Shown piece by piece: positions 29,803-39,587 of a DNA stretch of 64,000 nucleotides. Within the stretch, counting starts at the first letter, position 1. Each line of letters starts with the position of its first letter. The translations under genes were made by a program, and so were the position numbers. Where the stretch lies: assembly GCF_004216555.1 (NCBI RefSeq), contig NZ_SGWQ01000015.1, forward strand, positions 1 to 64,000. The letters run 5' to 3'. Origin of the DNA: Herbihabitans rhizosphaerae. GTDB lineage: Bacteria; Actinomycetota; Actinomycetes; Mycobacteriales; Pseudonocardiaceae. A model generated the notes under the pieces. That model ran no database searches and was not told the DNA's origin. It worked only from the letters and a program-made list of their open reading frames with translations.

Positions 29803-30468
29803 TCACCCGTGCTGTCGGCGCACCATCTCGGTGATCCAGACGGGCGCGAACGGCGACGTGCAGTTCGGGGGCGTCGGGTAGTCCTTGAGCACCTCGAGGC
29901 GCTCGCCGATGTCGAGTGCGCGGGCGCGGTGCTCGGCGTGCTCGATCCCGATCTGGGCCAGGCAGTGATTCATCGCCCACTGCAGGCGATCCGAAGCGTC
30001 CTTCATCTCCGCCTCGATCACGTCGAGCAGTCCCGCGAGGTCGAGGCCCTCGGGCTTGCGCGCCACCCGTTCGGTGGTCAGCGCCCAGCCGGCACTCGCC
30101 ACCACCGGATCCGAATCGGCCGACCAGGCCAGGCGCAGCTCCTCGGCGTGCGGGCTCTTCTTCACCACGTAGTTCACGAGCCAGTCGTGCACCTTGGGAG
30201 TGCGCGCCTCCCGCAGCATGACGTCCAGCTCGTCACGCTCGAACGCCTTCGGACGGCAGATCAACAGCGCCAGCAGTCTGGCCGCGGTGTCGGCCGTCCC
30301 CCACAGCTCGCGCGCGAGTTCCTGGCGCGTCTTCAGCCGCTTCGCGATCGCGCGCAGCCTGCCGAGGTTCACACCGTGGTCGTCACCGTGTTTCTCGTTG
30401 ACCTCACGCACTTTCGGGTCCTCGAGCGCGGCCAGTTCGGCCATCACCCCGGCCACCGTCTCCGTCAC
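29803..30468 (-). CDS. AlkD-like DNA alkylation repair protein
   Basis: This 221-residue, helix-rich protein fits the AlkC/AlkD HEAT-like repeat family of DNA glycosylases: LGRLRAIAKRLKTRQELARELW at the start, then repeated two-helix units with LVNYVVKKSP and WALTTERVARK. The GTG at 30468 has GGGAGG 5 bp upstream and overlaps the stop of the preceding SDR gene (GTGA); an ATG at 30480 is the alternative. In AlkD an Asp/Trp pair mediates base flipping; the corresponding residues cannot be assigned with certainty. Presumed to remove alkylated bases. Confidence 0.75.
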   Translation of the reverse strand: MTETVAGVMAELAALEDPKVREVNEKHGDDHGVNLGRLRAIAKRLKTRQELARELWGTADTAARLLALLICRPKAFERDELDVMLREARTPKVHDWLVNYVVKKSPHAEELRLAWSADSDPVVASAGWALTTERVARKPEGLDLAGLLDVIEAEMKDASDRLQWAMNHCLAQIGIEHAEHRARALDIGERLEVLKDYPTPPNCTSPFAPVWITEMVRRQHG

Positions 30469-31217
30469 TCGGCCTCCCACTCGGCACGGGGAATCACACT
30501 CTCCGGGACCACCATTTCCCGCGGTTTCCGGTCGGTGTGCATGGTCCAGAGCAGTTCGGCCAACTCGACCGGGTCGGCGGCGGGCATGTCCGGCACCGGC
30601 CGACCCGCGGCTTCTTCGGCCTGGAACGCGGCGTCGAACGGGGTTCCGGTGATGCGCGCGCCAATGTACAGCGTGCCGACGTACACGCCCTGGCCGGCGA
30701 TCTCGGCCGCGAGGGACTGGAGGTAGTTGCGCTGGGCGGCCAGCACCGGCGACCAGCCGCTCAGGTGCGGGCGGCCCCGAAGAGCGGCGGCTCCCTGGGC
30801 GTTGAGGATCGCGCCGTCGCCGCGCTCGATCATTGCCGGGAGGAATTCCTTGATCAGCGCGATCAGGGTGTAGACCGTCATCGGCATCAGCTCGTGCAGT
30901 CGTTCGGGGCGCAGATCGACGGCACTGGTGAACGCCGGGTCCGTGGCTGGGCCGTAGTAGAGGGCGGTGGGGTCACCGACCTTCGCGCGAATTCGCTCGG
31001 CGACGACGGGCACGAGGTCGGTCTCGGACAGGTCGGCCGTCACCACGTGCGCGGTGATGCCGTGGGCGGCCAGCTCCTCGGCGAACTGGTCCAATGGATC
31101 TTGGCGGCGGGCGATCAGGGCGACGTCGTACCCCGCTTTCCCGTATCGGCGGGCGACCGCCCGACCGACGCCGGGACCGGCTCCGAACACCGCGATGGAT
31201 TTGGGCGTGTTGTTCAT
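30465..31217 (-). CDS. Atypical SDR oxidoreductase
   Basis: This 250-residue SDR-fold protein has the nucleotide motif FGAGPGVGRAVARR at residues 10-23. The usual Tyr-x3-Lys site is not apparent: the region reads LSGWSPVLAAQRNYLQSLA, so the catalytic Tyr/Lys pair seems to be missing and it may be a divergent or non-canonical SDR. Its ATG at 31217 has CTCGGGG upstream. It is divergent from a broken AraC-type regulator, which probably once controlled it, and is coupled to the downstream alkylation-repair gene. Confidence 0.8.
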   Translation of the reverse strand: MNNTPKSIAVFGAGPGVGRAVARRYGKAGYDVALIARRQDPLDQFAEELAAHGITAHVVTADLSETDLVPVVAERIRAKVGDPTALYYGPATDPAFTSAVDLRPERLHELMPMTVYTLIALIKEFLPAMIERGDGAILNAQGAAALRGRPHLSGWSPVLAAQRNYLQSLAAEIAGQGVYVGTLYIGARITGTPFDAAFQAEEAAGRPVPDMPAADPVELAELLWTMHTDRKPREMVVPESVIPRAEWEAE

Positions 31218-31289
31218 GCCCCGAGCAAACCCCAGCGTGCGCAGACGATCCATGGGCAACCGTCGAAGATTGCTTTGTGAACGTCTACC

Positions 31290-32196
31290 GTGACTGCTGT
31301 GGACGTGCTGACCGACTTGCTGCACCGGGCCCGCGCCAGGACCGCGCTGGTCCGGCAGTTGATCCAGACGCCGCCGTGGTCGGTCACCTACGCCGACGCT
31401 CCCGCGCTGACCGTGATGGCCGCGCTCGGCGGCCACGCGTCGATCCGGCTCGAGGGCTCCGGGGCCGCGCCGGTGCGCCTCGCCGCCGGGGAGATCGCCC
31501 TGGTCACCGGGACCGGCGAGTCCACGATCGCCGACGACCCGAACACTCCGCGCCAGGTCACGATCCGCGGCGGCCGCAAGTACCTCCCCAGCGGAGAACA
31601 GACAGCGGGCCACCCGGCTCTGGCGCCGCGCACCTATGGCGACGGCCTGCCCGGGGCGACGATCATGCTCCGGGCCGCCTACGAACTCCACGGCGACGTC
31701 GGCGAACGACTGCTCGGCCTGCTGCCACCGCTGGCCGTGGTGCCGGCCGGGCCGCGGACCGCGACGACGTTGGACCTGCTGGCCGCCGAGGTGTCCCGCG
31801 ATGAACCCGGCCAAGACGCCGTCCTCACCCGGTTGCTGGATCTGGTGCTCGTACTGGCGTTGCGGGCCTGGTGCGCCGAGTCGGCGACCCTGCCCGCCTG
31901 GTACCGCGCGCTGGGCGATCCGGCCATCGGCGAAGCGCTGCGCCTGCTGCACACTGGCCGCCAAGGTCGGCTTGTCCCGCGCCGCGTTCGCCGCCCGGTT
32001 CGCCGCTCTGGTCGGCGAGCCCCCGCTCACCTACCTGACCGGCTGGCGGATGACGCTCGCGGCGGATCTGTTGCGGGACACCGAGGAGACGGTCGCGGCG
32101 GTGGCCGGCGAGGTCGGCTACACCGACGCGTTCGCGTTCAGCGTGGCCTTCAAACGCGCCCGTGGCGTCAGCCCCTCGGTCTGGCGCCGTCAGTGA
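31290..32196 (+). pseudogene. AraC family regulator disrupted by deletion/frameshift
   Basis: The first about 220 codons encode an intact N-terminal cupin-type domain (TPPWSVTYADAPALTVM) and linker up to DPAIGEALRLLHT. The frame then shifts, and the AraC helix-turn-helix continues in another frame (LAAKVGLSRAAFAARF, GWRMTLAADLLRD, GYTDAFAFSVAFKRARG) to the natural stop at 32196. The junction (31955-31965) lacks the roughly ten residues that normally lead into the first recognition helix, so a short deletion caused the frameshift. The nearby divergent SDR would have lost its regulator. Confidence 0.85.
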
Positions 32197-32810
32197 GCGG
32201 CGGTCGCGAGGCGGACGGCCACCGCGCCGAGGACCATCCCGGTCACCTGCTCGATACGCGCACGCACCCGCGGTCGCCGCAGCCAGCGGCCGAGCCGGTC
32301 GACGGCGATGAGGTAGACGCTGAACCAGGCCAGGTACAGGATCGCGAAGATCCCGGACAGCACCAGCCCCTGGAGCTGCGGCGAGCCGGTGTCACCGGAG
32401 AGGAACTGCGGCAGGAAGGTGACGAAGAACAGCGCGACCTTCGGGTTGAGCGCGTTGGACAGGAATCCCTGCCGCAGGCACGCCGACCGTCGCTGGGGCG
32501 CCACGAGCGCGTCGGTCCGCTCCGGGGCGCGGCGGGTGCGCCTCGCCGACCACAGCATCTGCGCGGCCAGCCACAGCAGGTAGACCGCGCCGACGATCTT
32601 CAGGATGGTGAACGCCGTCGCCGAGGCGAGCAGCAGCGCGGAGACCCCGAGTGCGGCCAGCGCGGCGTGCACGGCCACGCCGAGCACGCCACCGAGCATG
32701 GTCAGCGCTCCGCCGGACCGGCCACCGACGAGGGCGTTGCGGGTGATGAGCGCCTGATCCGGGCCGGGCAACATGATGAGCACCAGCGCGGCGATCGCGA
32801 ATTCCGTCAT
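32190..32810 (-). CDS. LysE/RhtB family amino-acid exporter
   Basis: This 206-residue membrane protein has the LysE/RhtB pattern of six hydrophobic segments: MLPGPDQALITRNAL in the first helix and loop, and LSNALNPKVALFFVTFLPQFL in the middle, both family signatures. The ATG at 32810 is chosen over 32852 because it gives the typical N-terminus (MTEFAIAAL). It exports amino acids or related small solutes by proton antiport. A LysR regulator gene lies 58 bp upstream in the same orientation and may control it. Confidence 0.9.
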   Translation of the reverse strand: MTEFAIAALVLIMLPGPDQALITRNALVGGRSGGALTMLGGVLGVAVHAALAALGVSALLLASATAFTILKIVGAVYLLWLAAQMLWSARRTRRAPERTDALVAPQRRSACLRQGFLSNALNPKVALFFVTFLPQFLSGDTGSPQLQGLVLSGIFAILYLAWFSVYLIAVDRLGRWLRRPRVRARIEQVTGMVLGAVAVRLATAAH

Positions 32811-32868
32811 GAGAAAAGCGTGACGCAGGCCGATCGATAGGTCCAATGTCAAATTCAGCCGATACCCA

Positions 32869-33753
32869 TCAAGCAGGTTGATGAGTGAGACTCTGCGCGG
32901 CCGCTTTCAGGGTGTCGATGAGCGCGGTCGTCGCGGGCGGGTCCGGCGGCTCGCCGTACGTGACGGCGTAGATGTGGCGGGTGCTGCCGGGGATCTCGGT
33001 GGCGTGAACTCCCCGCGTGCGGTGCGCCGCGAGCGCGAGCCCGGGCAACGTGGCGACGCCCATCCCGGCCGCCACGAGTGACTGGATCACCACCATGTCG
33101 TCGGTGGAGTACGCGATCCGCGGGGTGAAGCCGGCACGCTCGCAGACGGTGATCATCGCCGCCCGGCAGCGCTCGCAGCCGCCGACCCAGACGGAGTCGC
33201 GATGGTCCTCCAGACGCTGGTCCGGCTCCTGGCTGATCAGGTACAGCGGATCGTCGAGCAGGTAGGTCAGCCGCAGTTCCTCGTCCTCGTCCGGCGTGTC
33301 GTCGTGCCGGAAGACCACGGCGACGTCGACGTGTCCGGCGCGCAGCATCCGCAGCCCTTCGACCGGGTGCACGTCGACCAGATTCAGCTCCACGCCCGGG
33401 TACGCCTCGGCCATCTCCGCGGCCGCCCTCGGCACGATCGTGCTGAGCACCGTCTGAAAGCCCGCGAGACGAACCCGCCCGGACCGCAGCCCCACCTGGG
33501 CGGCCAGCTCGACGGAGGCGGCGTCCACCCGACCGACGATCTCGCTGGCCCGCTGGGCGAGCAACTCACCCTCGGGGGTCAGCCGGATCCCACGACCCAC
33601 GCGTTGGACGAGCCGGGCGCCGGTCTCGGCCTCCAGCCGCCCGAGGTGGTGGCTGACCGACGGCTGCGAGTAGTGCAGCTCCTTGGCCGCCTTGGTGACC
33701 GACCCGTGCCGGGCGACGGCGTCGAGTACTCGCAGGTGCGTCAGGTTCAGCAT
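32869..33753 (-). CDS. LysR family transcriptional regulator
   Basis: This 294-residue LysR protein has an N-terminal winged helix-turn-helix (HGSVTKAAKELHYSQPSVSH, about residues 16-35) and a C-terminal substrate-binding-like co-inducer domain. An ATG at 33762 is an alternative start adding three residues. It precedes the LysE-type exporter gene on the same strand, and regulator/exporter pairs of this type are common (LysG-LysE), so an amino acid may be the co-inducer; this is inference. It is divergent from an APC permease. Confidence 0.9.
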   Translation of the reverse strand: MLNLTHLRVLDAVARHGSVTKAAKELHYSQPSVSHHLGRLEAETGARLVQRVGRGIRLTPEGELLAQRASEIVGRVDAASVELAAQVGLRSGRVRLAGFQTVLSTIVPRAAAEMAEAYPGVELNLVDVHPVEGLRMLRAGHVDVAVVFRHDDTPDEDEELRLTYLLDDPLYLISQEPDQRLEDHRDSVWVGGCERCRAAMITVCERAGFTPRIAYSTDDMVVIQSLVAAGMGVATLPGLALAAHRTRGVHATEIPGSTRHIYAVTYGEPPDPPATTALIDTLKAAAQSLTHQPA

Positions 33754-33830
33754 GATTGACATTCAACGCCATGATGATCGCGGTACGGCATGCTTGGCCC
33801 GACCATCGACTTTGATCACGGGGGTTTCGA

Positions 33831-35807
33831 GTGAGCGCGGACGCGGACTACGTGGTGCCCGCCGAGGTGACCAGCCCGGTGCCGCCGAAGACACCGGGCG
33901 GCGGCTTCGGCAAGTGGATGTTGCAGCACCGGGTGTCGACGCCGGGCCCGGAGGCGGACGAGGCGCACAAGCCGCAGGCGTGGTGGAAGGTCATGTGCCT
34001 GACCGGCGTCGACTACTTCTCCTCGCTGGCCTACATCCCGGCGATCGCCGCGTTGGCCGCCGGGGCGATCTCGCCGCTGGCGACGCTGTTGATCGTGGCG
34101 CTGACGTTGTTCGGCATGTTGCCGGCGTACCGGCGGGTGGCCAAGGAGAGCCCACACGGCCAGGGTTCGGTGGCGATGCTGGAGAAGCTGCTGCCGTTCT
34201 GGCGGGGCAAGCTGCTCGTGCTCGCGCTGCTCGGGTTCGTCGCGACGGCGTGGATCGTCACGATCACGATGTCGGCCTCCGACGCCTCGGTGCACCTGGT
34301 GGAGAACCCGGCGTTCCCCAGCTTTCTGCACGGCCACGAAGTGTTGATCACCGTGGTCCTGCTGCTCATCCTCGGCGCGGTGTTCCTGCTCGGGTTCAGC
34401 GAGGCGGTGGCGGTGGCTATTCCGCTGGTGGCGCTGTTCCTCCTGGTCAACGCGATCGTCGTGGTCGTCGGCATGGTCGACGTGTTCGGCTCGTCGGACG
34501 CGCTCGCCCGCTGGACCGACGCGCTCACCGCCGGCGGGCTGGATTTCAGTGGTCTGGTGTGGCCGGCCATCGCGGCGTTCCCGCTGCTCGCCCTCGGCCT
34601 GTCCGGCTTCGAGACCGGCGTGAGCATGATGCCGCTGGTCGCCGCGCGCGGCGAGACGGCGAAGGAGCGGCTCGCCTCGCGGATCACGAACTCGAAGAAG
34701 TTGCTCACCTCCGCCGCGCTGATCATGTCGTGCTACCTGATCGCGACCAGCTTCATCACCACGATCCTCATCCCTGCCAAGGAGTTCCAGCCAGGGGGCG
34801 CGGCGAACGGCCGGGCCATGGCGTATCTGGCGCACCACGAATTGGGCAGCGGATTCGGCACGGTGTACGACATCAGCACGATCCTGATCCTGTGGTTCGC
34901 CGGGGCGTCGGCCATGGCCGGGCTGATCAACATCGTGCCGCGGTACCTCCCCGCGTACGGCATGGCGCCGGAGTGGAGCCGCGCGGTGCGGCCGGTGGTG
35001 CTGGTGTACACCGGCATCACGCTGGTGATCACCATCGCGTTCGACGCGGACCCGAACAAGCAGGCGGGCGCGTATGCCACCGGGGTCCTCGCGATGATGG
35101 TGTCGGCCGCGTTCGCGGTGGCGGTGTCCGCGCTGCGGCAGGGTCAGCGCCGCGCGGCGCTCGGGTTCTCGGTCGTCACACTGGTGCTGGGCTACGCGAT
35201 CGTCGCGAACATCGTCGAGCACCCGGACGGCATCGCCATCTCGGCCGGGTTCATCGCCGGGATCGTGGTGATCTCACTGATTTCCCGGGTGTCCCGAACC
35301 ACCGAGCTGCGGGCGGAGAAGATCGAGTTCGACGACACGGCGCGCCGGTTCGTCACCGACTCGATCAGCCACGACAGCCGGCTCACGCTCATCGCCAACA
35401 AGCGCCAGGCCGGCGACAAGGCCGAGTACGACGAGAAGGAGAGCGAGCAGCGCGACATGAACCCGGTCCCCGGAGCGGCGGACGTGCTCTTCTTGGAGAT
35501 CGAGATCAGCGACCCGTCGGAGTTCAGCGGCGCCCTGCGGGTGCGCGGCATCGAGGTCGACGGCCACCGGATCCTGCGCGCGGAGAGCCCGGCGGTGCCC
35601 AACGCGCTCGCCGCGATCCTGCTCGCATTGCGGGACAGCACGGGCATGAGGCCGCACTGCCATTTCGAATGGACCGAGGGCAGCCCGCTGTTCCACATGT
35701 TCCGGTACCTGGTGCTCGGTCAGGGTGACACGCCGCCGGTGGTCCGCGAGATCATCCGCAAGGTGGAGCCCGATCCCAAGCAGCGCCCCGGAATCCACGT
35801 CGGCTGA
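33831..35807 (+). CDS. APC superfamily permease (amino acid or K+ transporter-like)
   Basis: This 658-residue protein has a hydrophilic N-terminus of about 55 residues, then about twelve hydrophobic segments. [17 protein letters not shown] is the start of the APC-fold core (cf. GxDxxSS of KUP/KimA-like carriers). A cytosolic C-terminal domain of about 160 residues follows. The start is GTG at 33831. KUP/KimA-like potassium uptake is as plausible as amino-acid transport. A second APC carrier lies 2 kb downstream on the other strand. Confidence 0.8.
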   Translation: MSADADYVVPAEVTSPVPPKTPGGGFGKWMLQHRVSTPGPEADEAHKPQAWWKVMCLTGVDYFSSLAYIPAIAALAAGAISPLATLLIVALTLFGMLPAYRRVAKESPHGQGSVAMLEKLLPFWRGKLLVLALLGFVATAWIVTITMSASDASVHLVENPAFPSFLHGHEVLITVVLLLILGAVFLLGFSEAVAVAIPLVALFLLVNAIVVVVGMVDVFGSSDALARWTDALTAGGLDFSGLVWPAIAAFPLLALGLSGFETGVSMMPLVAARGETAKERLASRITNSKKLLTSAALIMSCYLIATSFITTILIPAKEFQPGGAANGRAMAYLAHHELGSGFGTVYDISTILILWFAGASAMAGLINIVPRYLPAYGMAPEWSRAVRPVVLVYTGITLVITIAFDADPNKQAGAYATGVLAMMVSAAFAVAVSALRQGQRRAALGFSVVTLVLGYAIVANIVEHPDGIAISAGFIAGIVVISLISRVSRTTELRAEKIEFDDTARRFVTDSISHDSRLTLIANKRQAGDKAEYDEKESEQRDMNPVPGAADVLFLEIEISDPSEFSGALRVRGIEVDGHRILRAESPAVPNALAAILLALRDSTGMRPHCHFEWTEGSPLFHMFRYLVLGQGDTPPVVREIIRKVEPDPKQRPGIHVG

Positions 35808-35924
35808 CCGTGCAGGCGGTGTCTGATAACTCGGGCAAGGCCGCCGCTCGTTCGGCTCCGCCGAAACGGGCTTGTGGTCGTTTTGCGTGGGTGGCCGACC
35901 TCGGCGTAGTTCTCAGACATGTTC

Positions 35925-36554
35925 TCAAGCGACCCGTGCCGTGACCCGGCCGGCGACCGTGACGGCGTGGTCGGCGAACCGTTCGTAGTTGCGGCTGATC
36001 ATGACGGCGTCGACCGCGGTCCGCGTGCCGTGCAGCCACTCGGTGCAACTCACCACCGGGAACAGCGACCGGTGCAGGTCGTCGATGTCGTCGTCGATCA
36101 CCGTGATCGTCTCGACGAGCCGCTGGTTGTGCGTGCGGATCGCCCGGCCGGCGGTGGTGGCCAGTTCGGTGGCGACGGCACCCATGTGGTCGAACCGGGT
36201 GGACAGCGTCGCCGGGATCGCGGCGGCCGGCCGGCGGCGCGTGACGGCGAGCGCGATGTGGTGTGCCAGATCGCCCATCCGCTCGATGTTCTCCGCCGAG
36301 TACACGGCGGCCAGCACCCGCCGCAGGTCGGTCGCGACCGGCGACTGCAACGCCAGCAGGGTGAGCGCGTCGTGCTCCATCGTGGTCCTGGCCGCGTCCA
36401 GTGTCACGTCGTCGGCGACCACCCGGTCGGCGAGCCGGAAATCGTTGTGCACCAACGCGTTTGTGGCATGCCGGATCGCCGCCGCCGCGAGATCGCACAT
36501 GTCGGCGAGCTGGAGTTCGAGCACGTCGAGCTGGTGGTGGAAGTTGTCGCGCAT
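35925..36554 (-). CDS. phoU: Phosphate-signalling protein PhoU
   Basis: This 209-residue protein is two tandem three-helix bundles. Each repeat shows the PhoU metal-cluster pattern: ENIERMGDLAHHIA in the first and SRNYERFADHAVTVA in the second. It modulates PhoR and the Pst transporter at the membrane. No pst or phoR gene is adjacent; it stands alone between a permease and an SDR, so it may be a second, dispersed PhoU paralogue. The end is convergent with the APC permease across 117 bp with no clear feature. Confidence 0.93.
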   Translation of the reverse strand: MRDNFHHQLDVLELQLADMCDLAAAAIRHATNALVHNDFRLADRVVADDVTLDAARTTMEHDALTLLALQSPVATDLRRVLAAVYSAENIERMGDLAHHIALAVTRRRPAAAIPATLSTRFDHMGAVATELATTAGRAIRTHNQRLVETITVIDDDIDDLHRSLFPVVSCTEWLHGTRTAVDAVMISRNYERFADHAVTVAGRVTARVA

Positions 36555-36582
36555 CGGATCGGCGCCCCTCTCGAAGGTGAGT

Positions 36583-36615
36583 GCGGCTCCAGCAGCCGCG
36601 GACTGCTGGAGCCGC
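36583..36615 (-). terminator. Hairpin terminator after the SDR gene
   Basis: A perfect 13-bp stem, GCGGCTCCAGCAG (36583-36595) against 36603-36615, with a 7-nt loop lies between the SDR stop and the phoU start. It probably separates the two transcripts. Confidence 0.75.
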
Positions 36616-36629
36616 GTCCCGTGGGGTGA

Positions 36630-37439
36630 TCAGGCCACCGGTGCGGTGATCAGCCGTTCGCTGAGCTTCCACAACCGGTCGCCGGCACGGGAGTCCAGGA
36701 CGACGGGTGACGGCGTGCCGAGCACCCGCTCGTCGTAGTAGCCGCCGTTGCGCACCGTCGTGTTCGGCGAGGCGAGGTGCGCGATCACGTCAGCGGCCGC
36801 ACCGACCGGCCGGCCACGGTGGCCGTAGGCGCGCAAGACCGCGGTGTCCACGACCCCCGGGTGCACGCTGATCGCCGTGCGGGCGCCCGCCGTGCCACGC
36901 GCGAACGCCGTGGTGAACACGGTCAGCGCGAGCTTGGACTGCGCGTACGCGGCGCCCCGCAAGTACCGCTGCCGCCGGTTGATGTCGGTCCAGTCGATGT
37001 CGCCGCCCTTGTGCAGCGACGAGCTCACGTTGATCACGCGGGCGTTCCCGGCGCGGCGCAGCGGCTCGTCCAGCAGCCGGGTCAGCAGGAACGCGGCGAG
37101 GTAGTTGACCTGCAGTGTCACCTCGTTGCCGTCCTCGGTGAGGGTGCGCGCGTCCGGCCCGGCGATGCCGGCGTTGTTGACCAGCAGGTCGATCCGCTGG
37201 TAGCGCTCGACGATCTCGTCGACCATCGTGACGACCTCGTGCAGCCGGGTGAAGTCGGCCACGGCGAAGTCCAGCAGGGCCGGGTCCACCCCGGCGGCGC
37301 CCAGCCTGCGGACCGTCGCGACCCCGTCATCGTGGGTGCGGGTGTGCATGATCACGGTGCGGCCCTCGCCGGCGAGGCGGCGCGCGGTCTCGAACCCGAT
37401 TCCGCTGGACGCGCCCGTGACGAGCGCGATTGAAGACAC
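36630..37439 (-). CDS. Short-chain dehydrogenase/reductase (retinol dehydrogenase-like)
   Basis: This 269-residue SDR has GASSGIG at residues 9-15, NNAG at about 90 and YAQSK as the catalytic Tyr-x3-Lys. The HTRTHDDG segment after the second strand suggests NADP preference. The C-terminus (GGYYDERV...RLWKLSERL) is typical of the WWOX/retinol-dehydrogenase-like subgroup. The start is GTG at 37439 with a weak GGAAA site. The 205 bp upstream (37440-37644) hold no recognisable gene. Substrate unknown. Confidence 0.9.
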   Translation of the reverse strand: MSSIALVTGASSGIGFETARRLAGEGRTVIMHTRTHDDGVATVRRLGAAGVDPALLDFAVADFTRLHEVVTMVDEIVERYQRIDLLVNNAGIAGPDARTLTEDGNEVTLQVNYLAAFLLTRLLDEPLRRAGNARVINVSSSLHKGGDIDWTDINRRQRYLRGAAYAQSKLALTVFTTAFARGTAGARTAISVHPGVVDTAVLRAYGHRGRPVGAAADVIAHLASPNTTVRNGGYYDERVLGTPSPVVLDSRAGDRLWKLSERLITAPVA

Positions 37440-37644
37440 AGTTGTTTCCGATCTGCGAATAGAAATGAGAAGCGCGCGTTCGTGCGCGACGAATTCGAGT
37501 ACAGCCGGTCGAGATCAGACCGGCTGTCGATGCGGCGGCCGGTCGTCGTGGCGCAAAGCCCATGCGCGCACTCGAGCCATCCCGGTTGCCATGCCTCGAT
37601 GAAACGCGCGCCGACGCTCCCCGGCAAGACTTCGCCGGCCGTTC

Positions 37645-39504
37645 TTACGCGTTCCTTTCACCCAACGTGATCCGGAATCGCAGCCGGCACACCACGGCGT
37701 CGGTGCGCCGGCGCAGCGCCCGGGCCAGCACGGTGCCGCGCTGGTTCTGCAGCACGCGCTGCCACACGTGCGCCGGCTCCACCTCGGCGATCAACACGAA
37801 CACCTGCTTGCAGTCCACCCCGCGCAGGTACTCCACCAGCGGCTCGCCCAGCCTGTGCCGCTCGTCGTGCACCCGCACCAGCGGCACACCGGGATCCCAC
37901 TCGTCCCAGGCGGCCACCAACTCGCGCGCCCGCGCCTCGTCGCCCGGATGCGTCACGTGCACGGCCACCACGCGATCGCCCAGCGACAGCGCGGCGGCCA
38001 GCGCCTGCCTGGTCAGGTCGGACACCGCGCCGACCGGTACGACCACCAGCGACCGGTTCGGCCGGGGCGGCGGTGGCACCTCGCCGAGCCGCAACCGCCC
38101 GCCGATCTCGTCGTAGCCGCGGTTCACCCACTCCATCAACGCCACCAGTACCGGCAGCGCCACGATGATCAACCAGCCGCCCTCGCCGAACTTCGTCGCC
38201 GTCACCACGACGGCCGCGATCCCGGTCAGCACGGCGCCGAACCCGTTCAGCGCGGCCCGCCCGCGCCAGCCCGGCCCGCGTTCACGCCGCCAGTGCAGCA
38301 CCATTCCGGTCTGCGACAGGGTGAACCCGACGAACACGCCGATCGCGAACAGCGGCACCAGCAGGTTCATCTGCCCGTTCGCCACCACCAGCAGAATCGC
38401 CGAGGTGATCGCGAGGAAGGCGATCCCGTACCGGTGCACCTGCCGTTCGGCTCGCAGCGCGAACAGGTGCAGCAGATTGTTGTGCCGCGCCAACAGTTGC
38501 GCGAGCACCGGCAGCCCGCCGAAGGACGTGTTCGCGGCGAGCGCGAGCAACACGACGGTGGCGAACTGGACGAGGTAGAACCCGAAGCCGTCGCCCAGTG
38601 CCGCGCCGGTCACCTGGGACAGCACGGTCACGCCGTCGACCGGGTGGATCGCGAACTTCTCGATCAGCACGGCGATCCCGAGCAGCATCACGGCCAGCAG
38701 CGCACCGAGCGCCACCTCCGCGTGCTGGGCGTTGCGCGCTCTCGGACGGCGGAACGACGGCACCGCGTTGGCGATCGCCTCCACCCCGGTCAGCGCCGCG
38801 CATCCGTTCGCGAAAGCCTTGAGCAGCAACAGGATTCCGACCGCCTGCAGGTTCCGCGCGTGCTCCGGCGCGGTGAACGTGGTGGCCGGCTCGCCGCGGA
38901 TCAGACCGGCGATGATCACCACGAGGATCGACCCCACGAAGATCACCGTGGGCACGACGAACGCCCGCGCGCTGTGCGCGATCCCCCGCATGTTCACCGC
39001 CGTCACGATCACCAGCACCGCCAGGCACAGCCAGACCGTGGCCGGCCGCAGCTCGGGCACCGCCGAGGTCAGCGCGGCCACGCCGGCGGCCACCGACACC
39101 GCGACGTTCAGCACGTAGTCGATCACCAGCGACGCGGCGGCGACCAGGGACGCGCGCCGGCCCAGATAGGTGCGGGAGACCCCGTAGGCGCCGCCGCCCT
39201 CCGGGAACGCGGCGATCACCTGCCGGTAGGACAGCGTCAGCACGGTCAGCAGTACGGCGATCGCGAAGGTCACCGGCAGGGTGAACCCCAGACCGGTGCC
39301 ACCGGCGAGGGCCAGCACCAGGACGATCGCCTCCGGGCCGTAGGACACCGACGCCATCGCGTCCAGCGACAGCGCGGCGAGGCCTCCGACGACCGTCAGG
39401 CGGTGTCGTTCCTTGGGCCGTTCCTTGGGTCGGGTGTCAGGGAGCTGTTCGGATAACGCGGTCACGCGCACAGGTTGATCTCGCCACGTTCGATCGTGCG
39501 CCAT
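37645..39504 (-). CDS. APC superfamily permease, KimA/KUP-like
   Basis: This 619-residue carrier has about twelve membrane segments and a cytosolic C-terminal domain (about 460-619) with a Rossmann-like USP-type pattern (SLVVVPVGAVS...VVAVHVTHPGDE). The first helix LSLDAMASVSYGPEAIVLVL parallels SSDALSSVAYGTEQ of the K+ importer KimA, suggesting proton-coupled potassium uptake, with amino-acid transport as the alternative. No c-di-AMP riboswitch can be fitted in the 83 bp before the gene. It is divergent from a small membrane protein. Confidence 0.82.
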   Translation of the reverse strand: MAHDRTWRDQPVRVTALSEQLPDTRPKERPKERHRLTVVGGLAALSLDAMASVSYGPEAIVLVLALAGGTGLGFTLPVTFAIAVLLTVLTLSYRQVIAAFPEGGGAYGVSRTYLGRRASLVAAASLVIDYVLNVAVSVAAGVAALTSAVPELRPATVWLCLAVLVIVTAVNMRGIAHSARAFVVPTVIFVGSILVVIIAGLIRGEPATTFTAPEHARNLQAVGILLLLKAFANGCAALTGVEAIANAVPSFRRPRARNAQHAEVALGALLAVMLLGIAVLIEKFAIHPVDGVTVLSQVTGAALGDGFGFYLVQFATVVLLALAANTSFGGLPVLAQLLARHNNLLHLFALRAERQVHRYGIAFLAITSAILLVVANGQMNLLVPLFAIGVFVGFTLSQTGMVLHWRRERGPGWRGRAALNGFGAVLTGIAAVVVTATKFGEGGWLIIVALPVLVALMEWVNRGYDEIGGRLRLGEVPPPPRPNRSLVVVPVGAVSDLTRQALAAALSLGDRVVAVHVTHPGDEARARELVAAWDEWDPGVPLVRVHDERHRLGEPLVEYLRGVDCKQVFVLIAEVEPAHVWQRVLQNQRGTVLARALRRRTDAVVCRLRFRITLGERNA

Positions 39505-39587
39505 CGTGACGCCACTCTTACGGCGACGACGCCAATCCGCATACCGCGCTGATGGCGCACCGCGCCGGCGTGGAGTGAGCTGAGTGA

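Noticed and set aside
35808-35924. Small RNA or terminator between the APC permease and phoU
   Set aside because: The ends (GTCTGATAACT and AGTTCTCAGAC) are roughly complementary, but the intervening sequence does not form a convincing hairpin.
39505-39587. c-di-AMP (ydaO) riboswitch before the KimA-like carrier
   Set aside because: The 83-bp gap is too short for the riboswitch, and I see none of its conserved elements.
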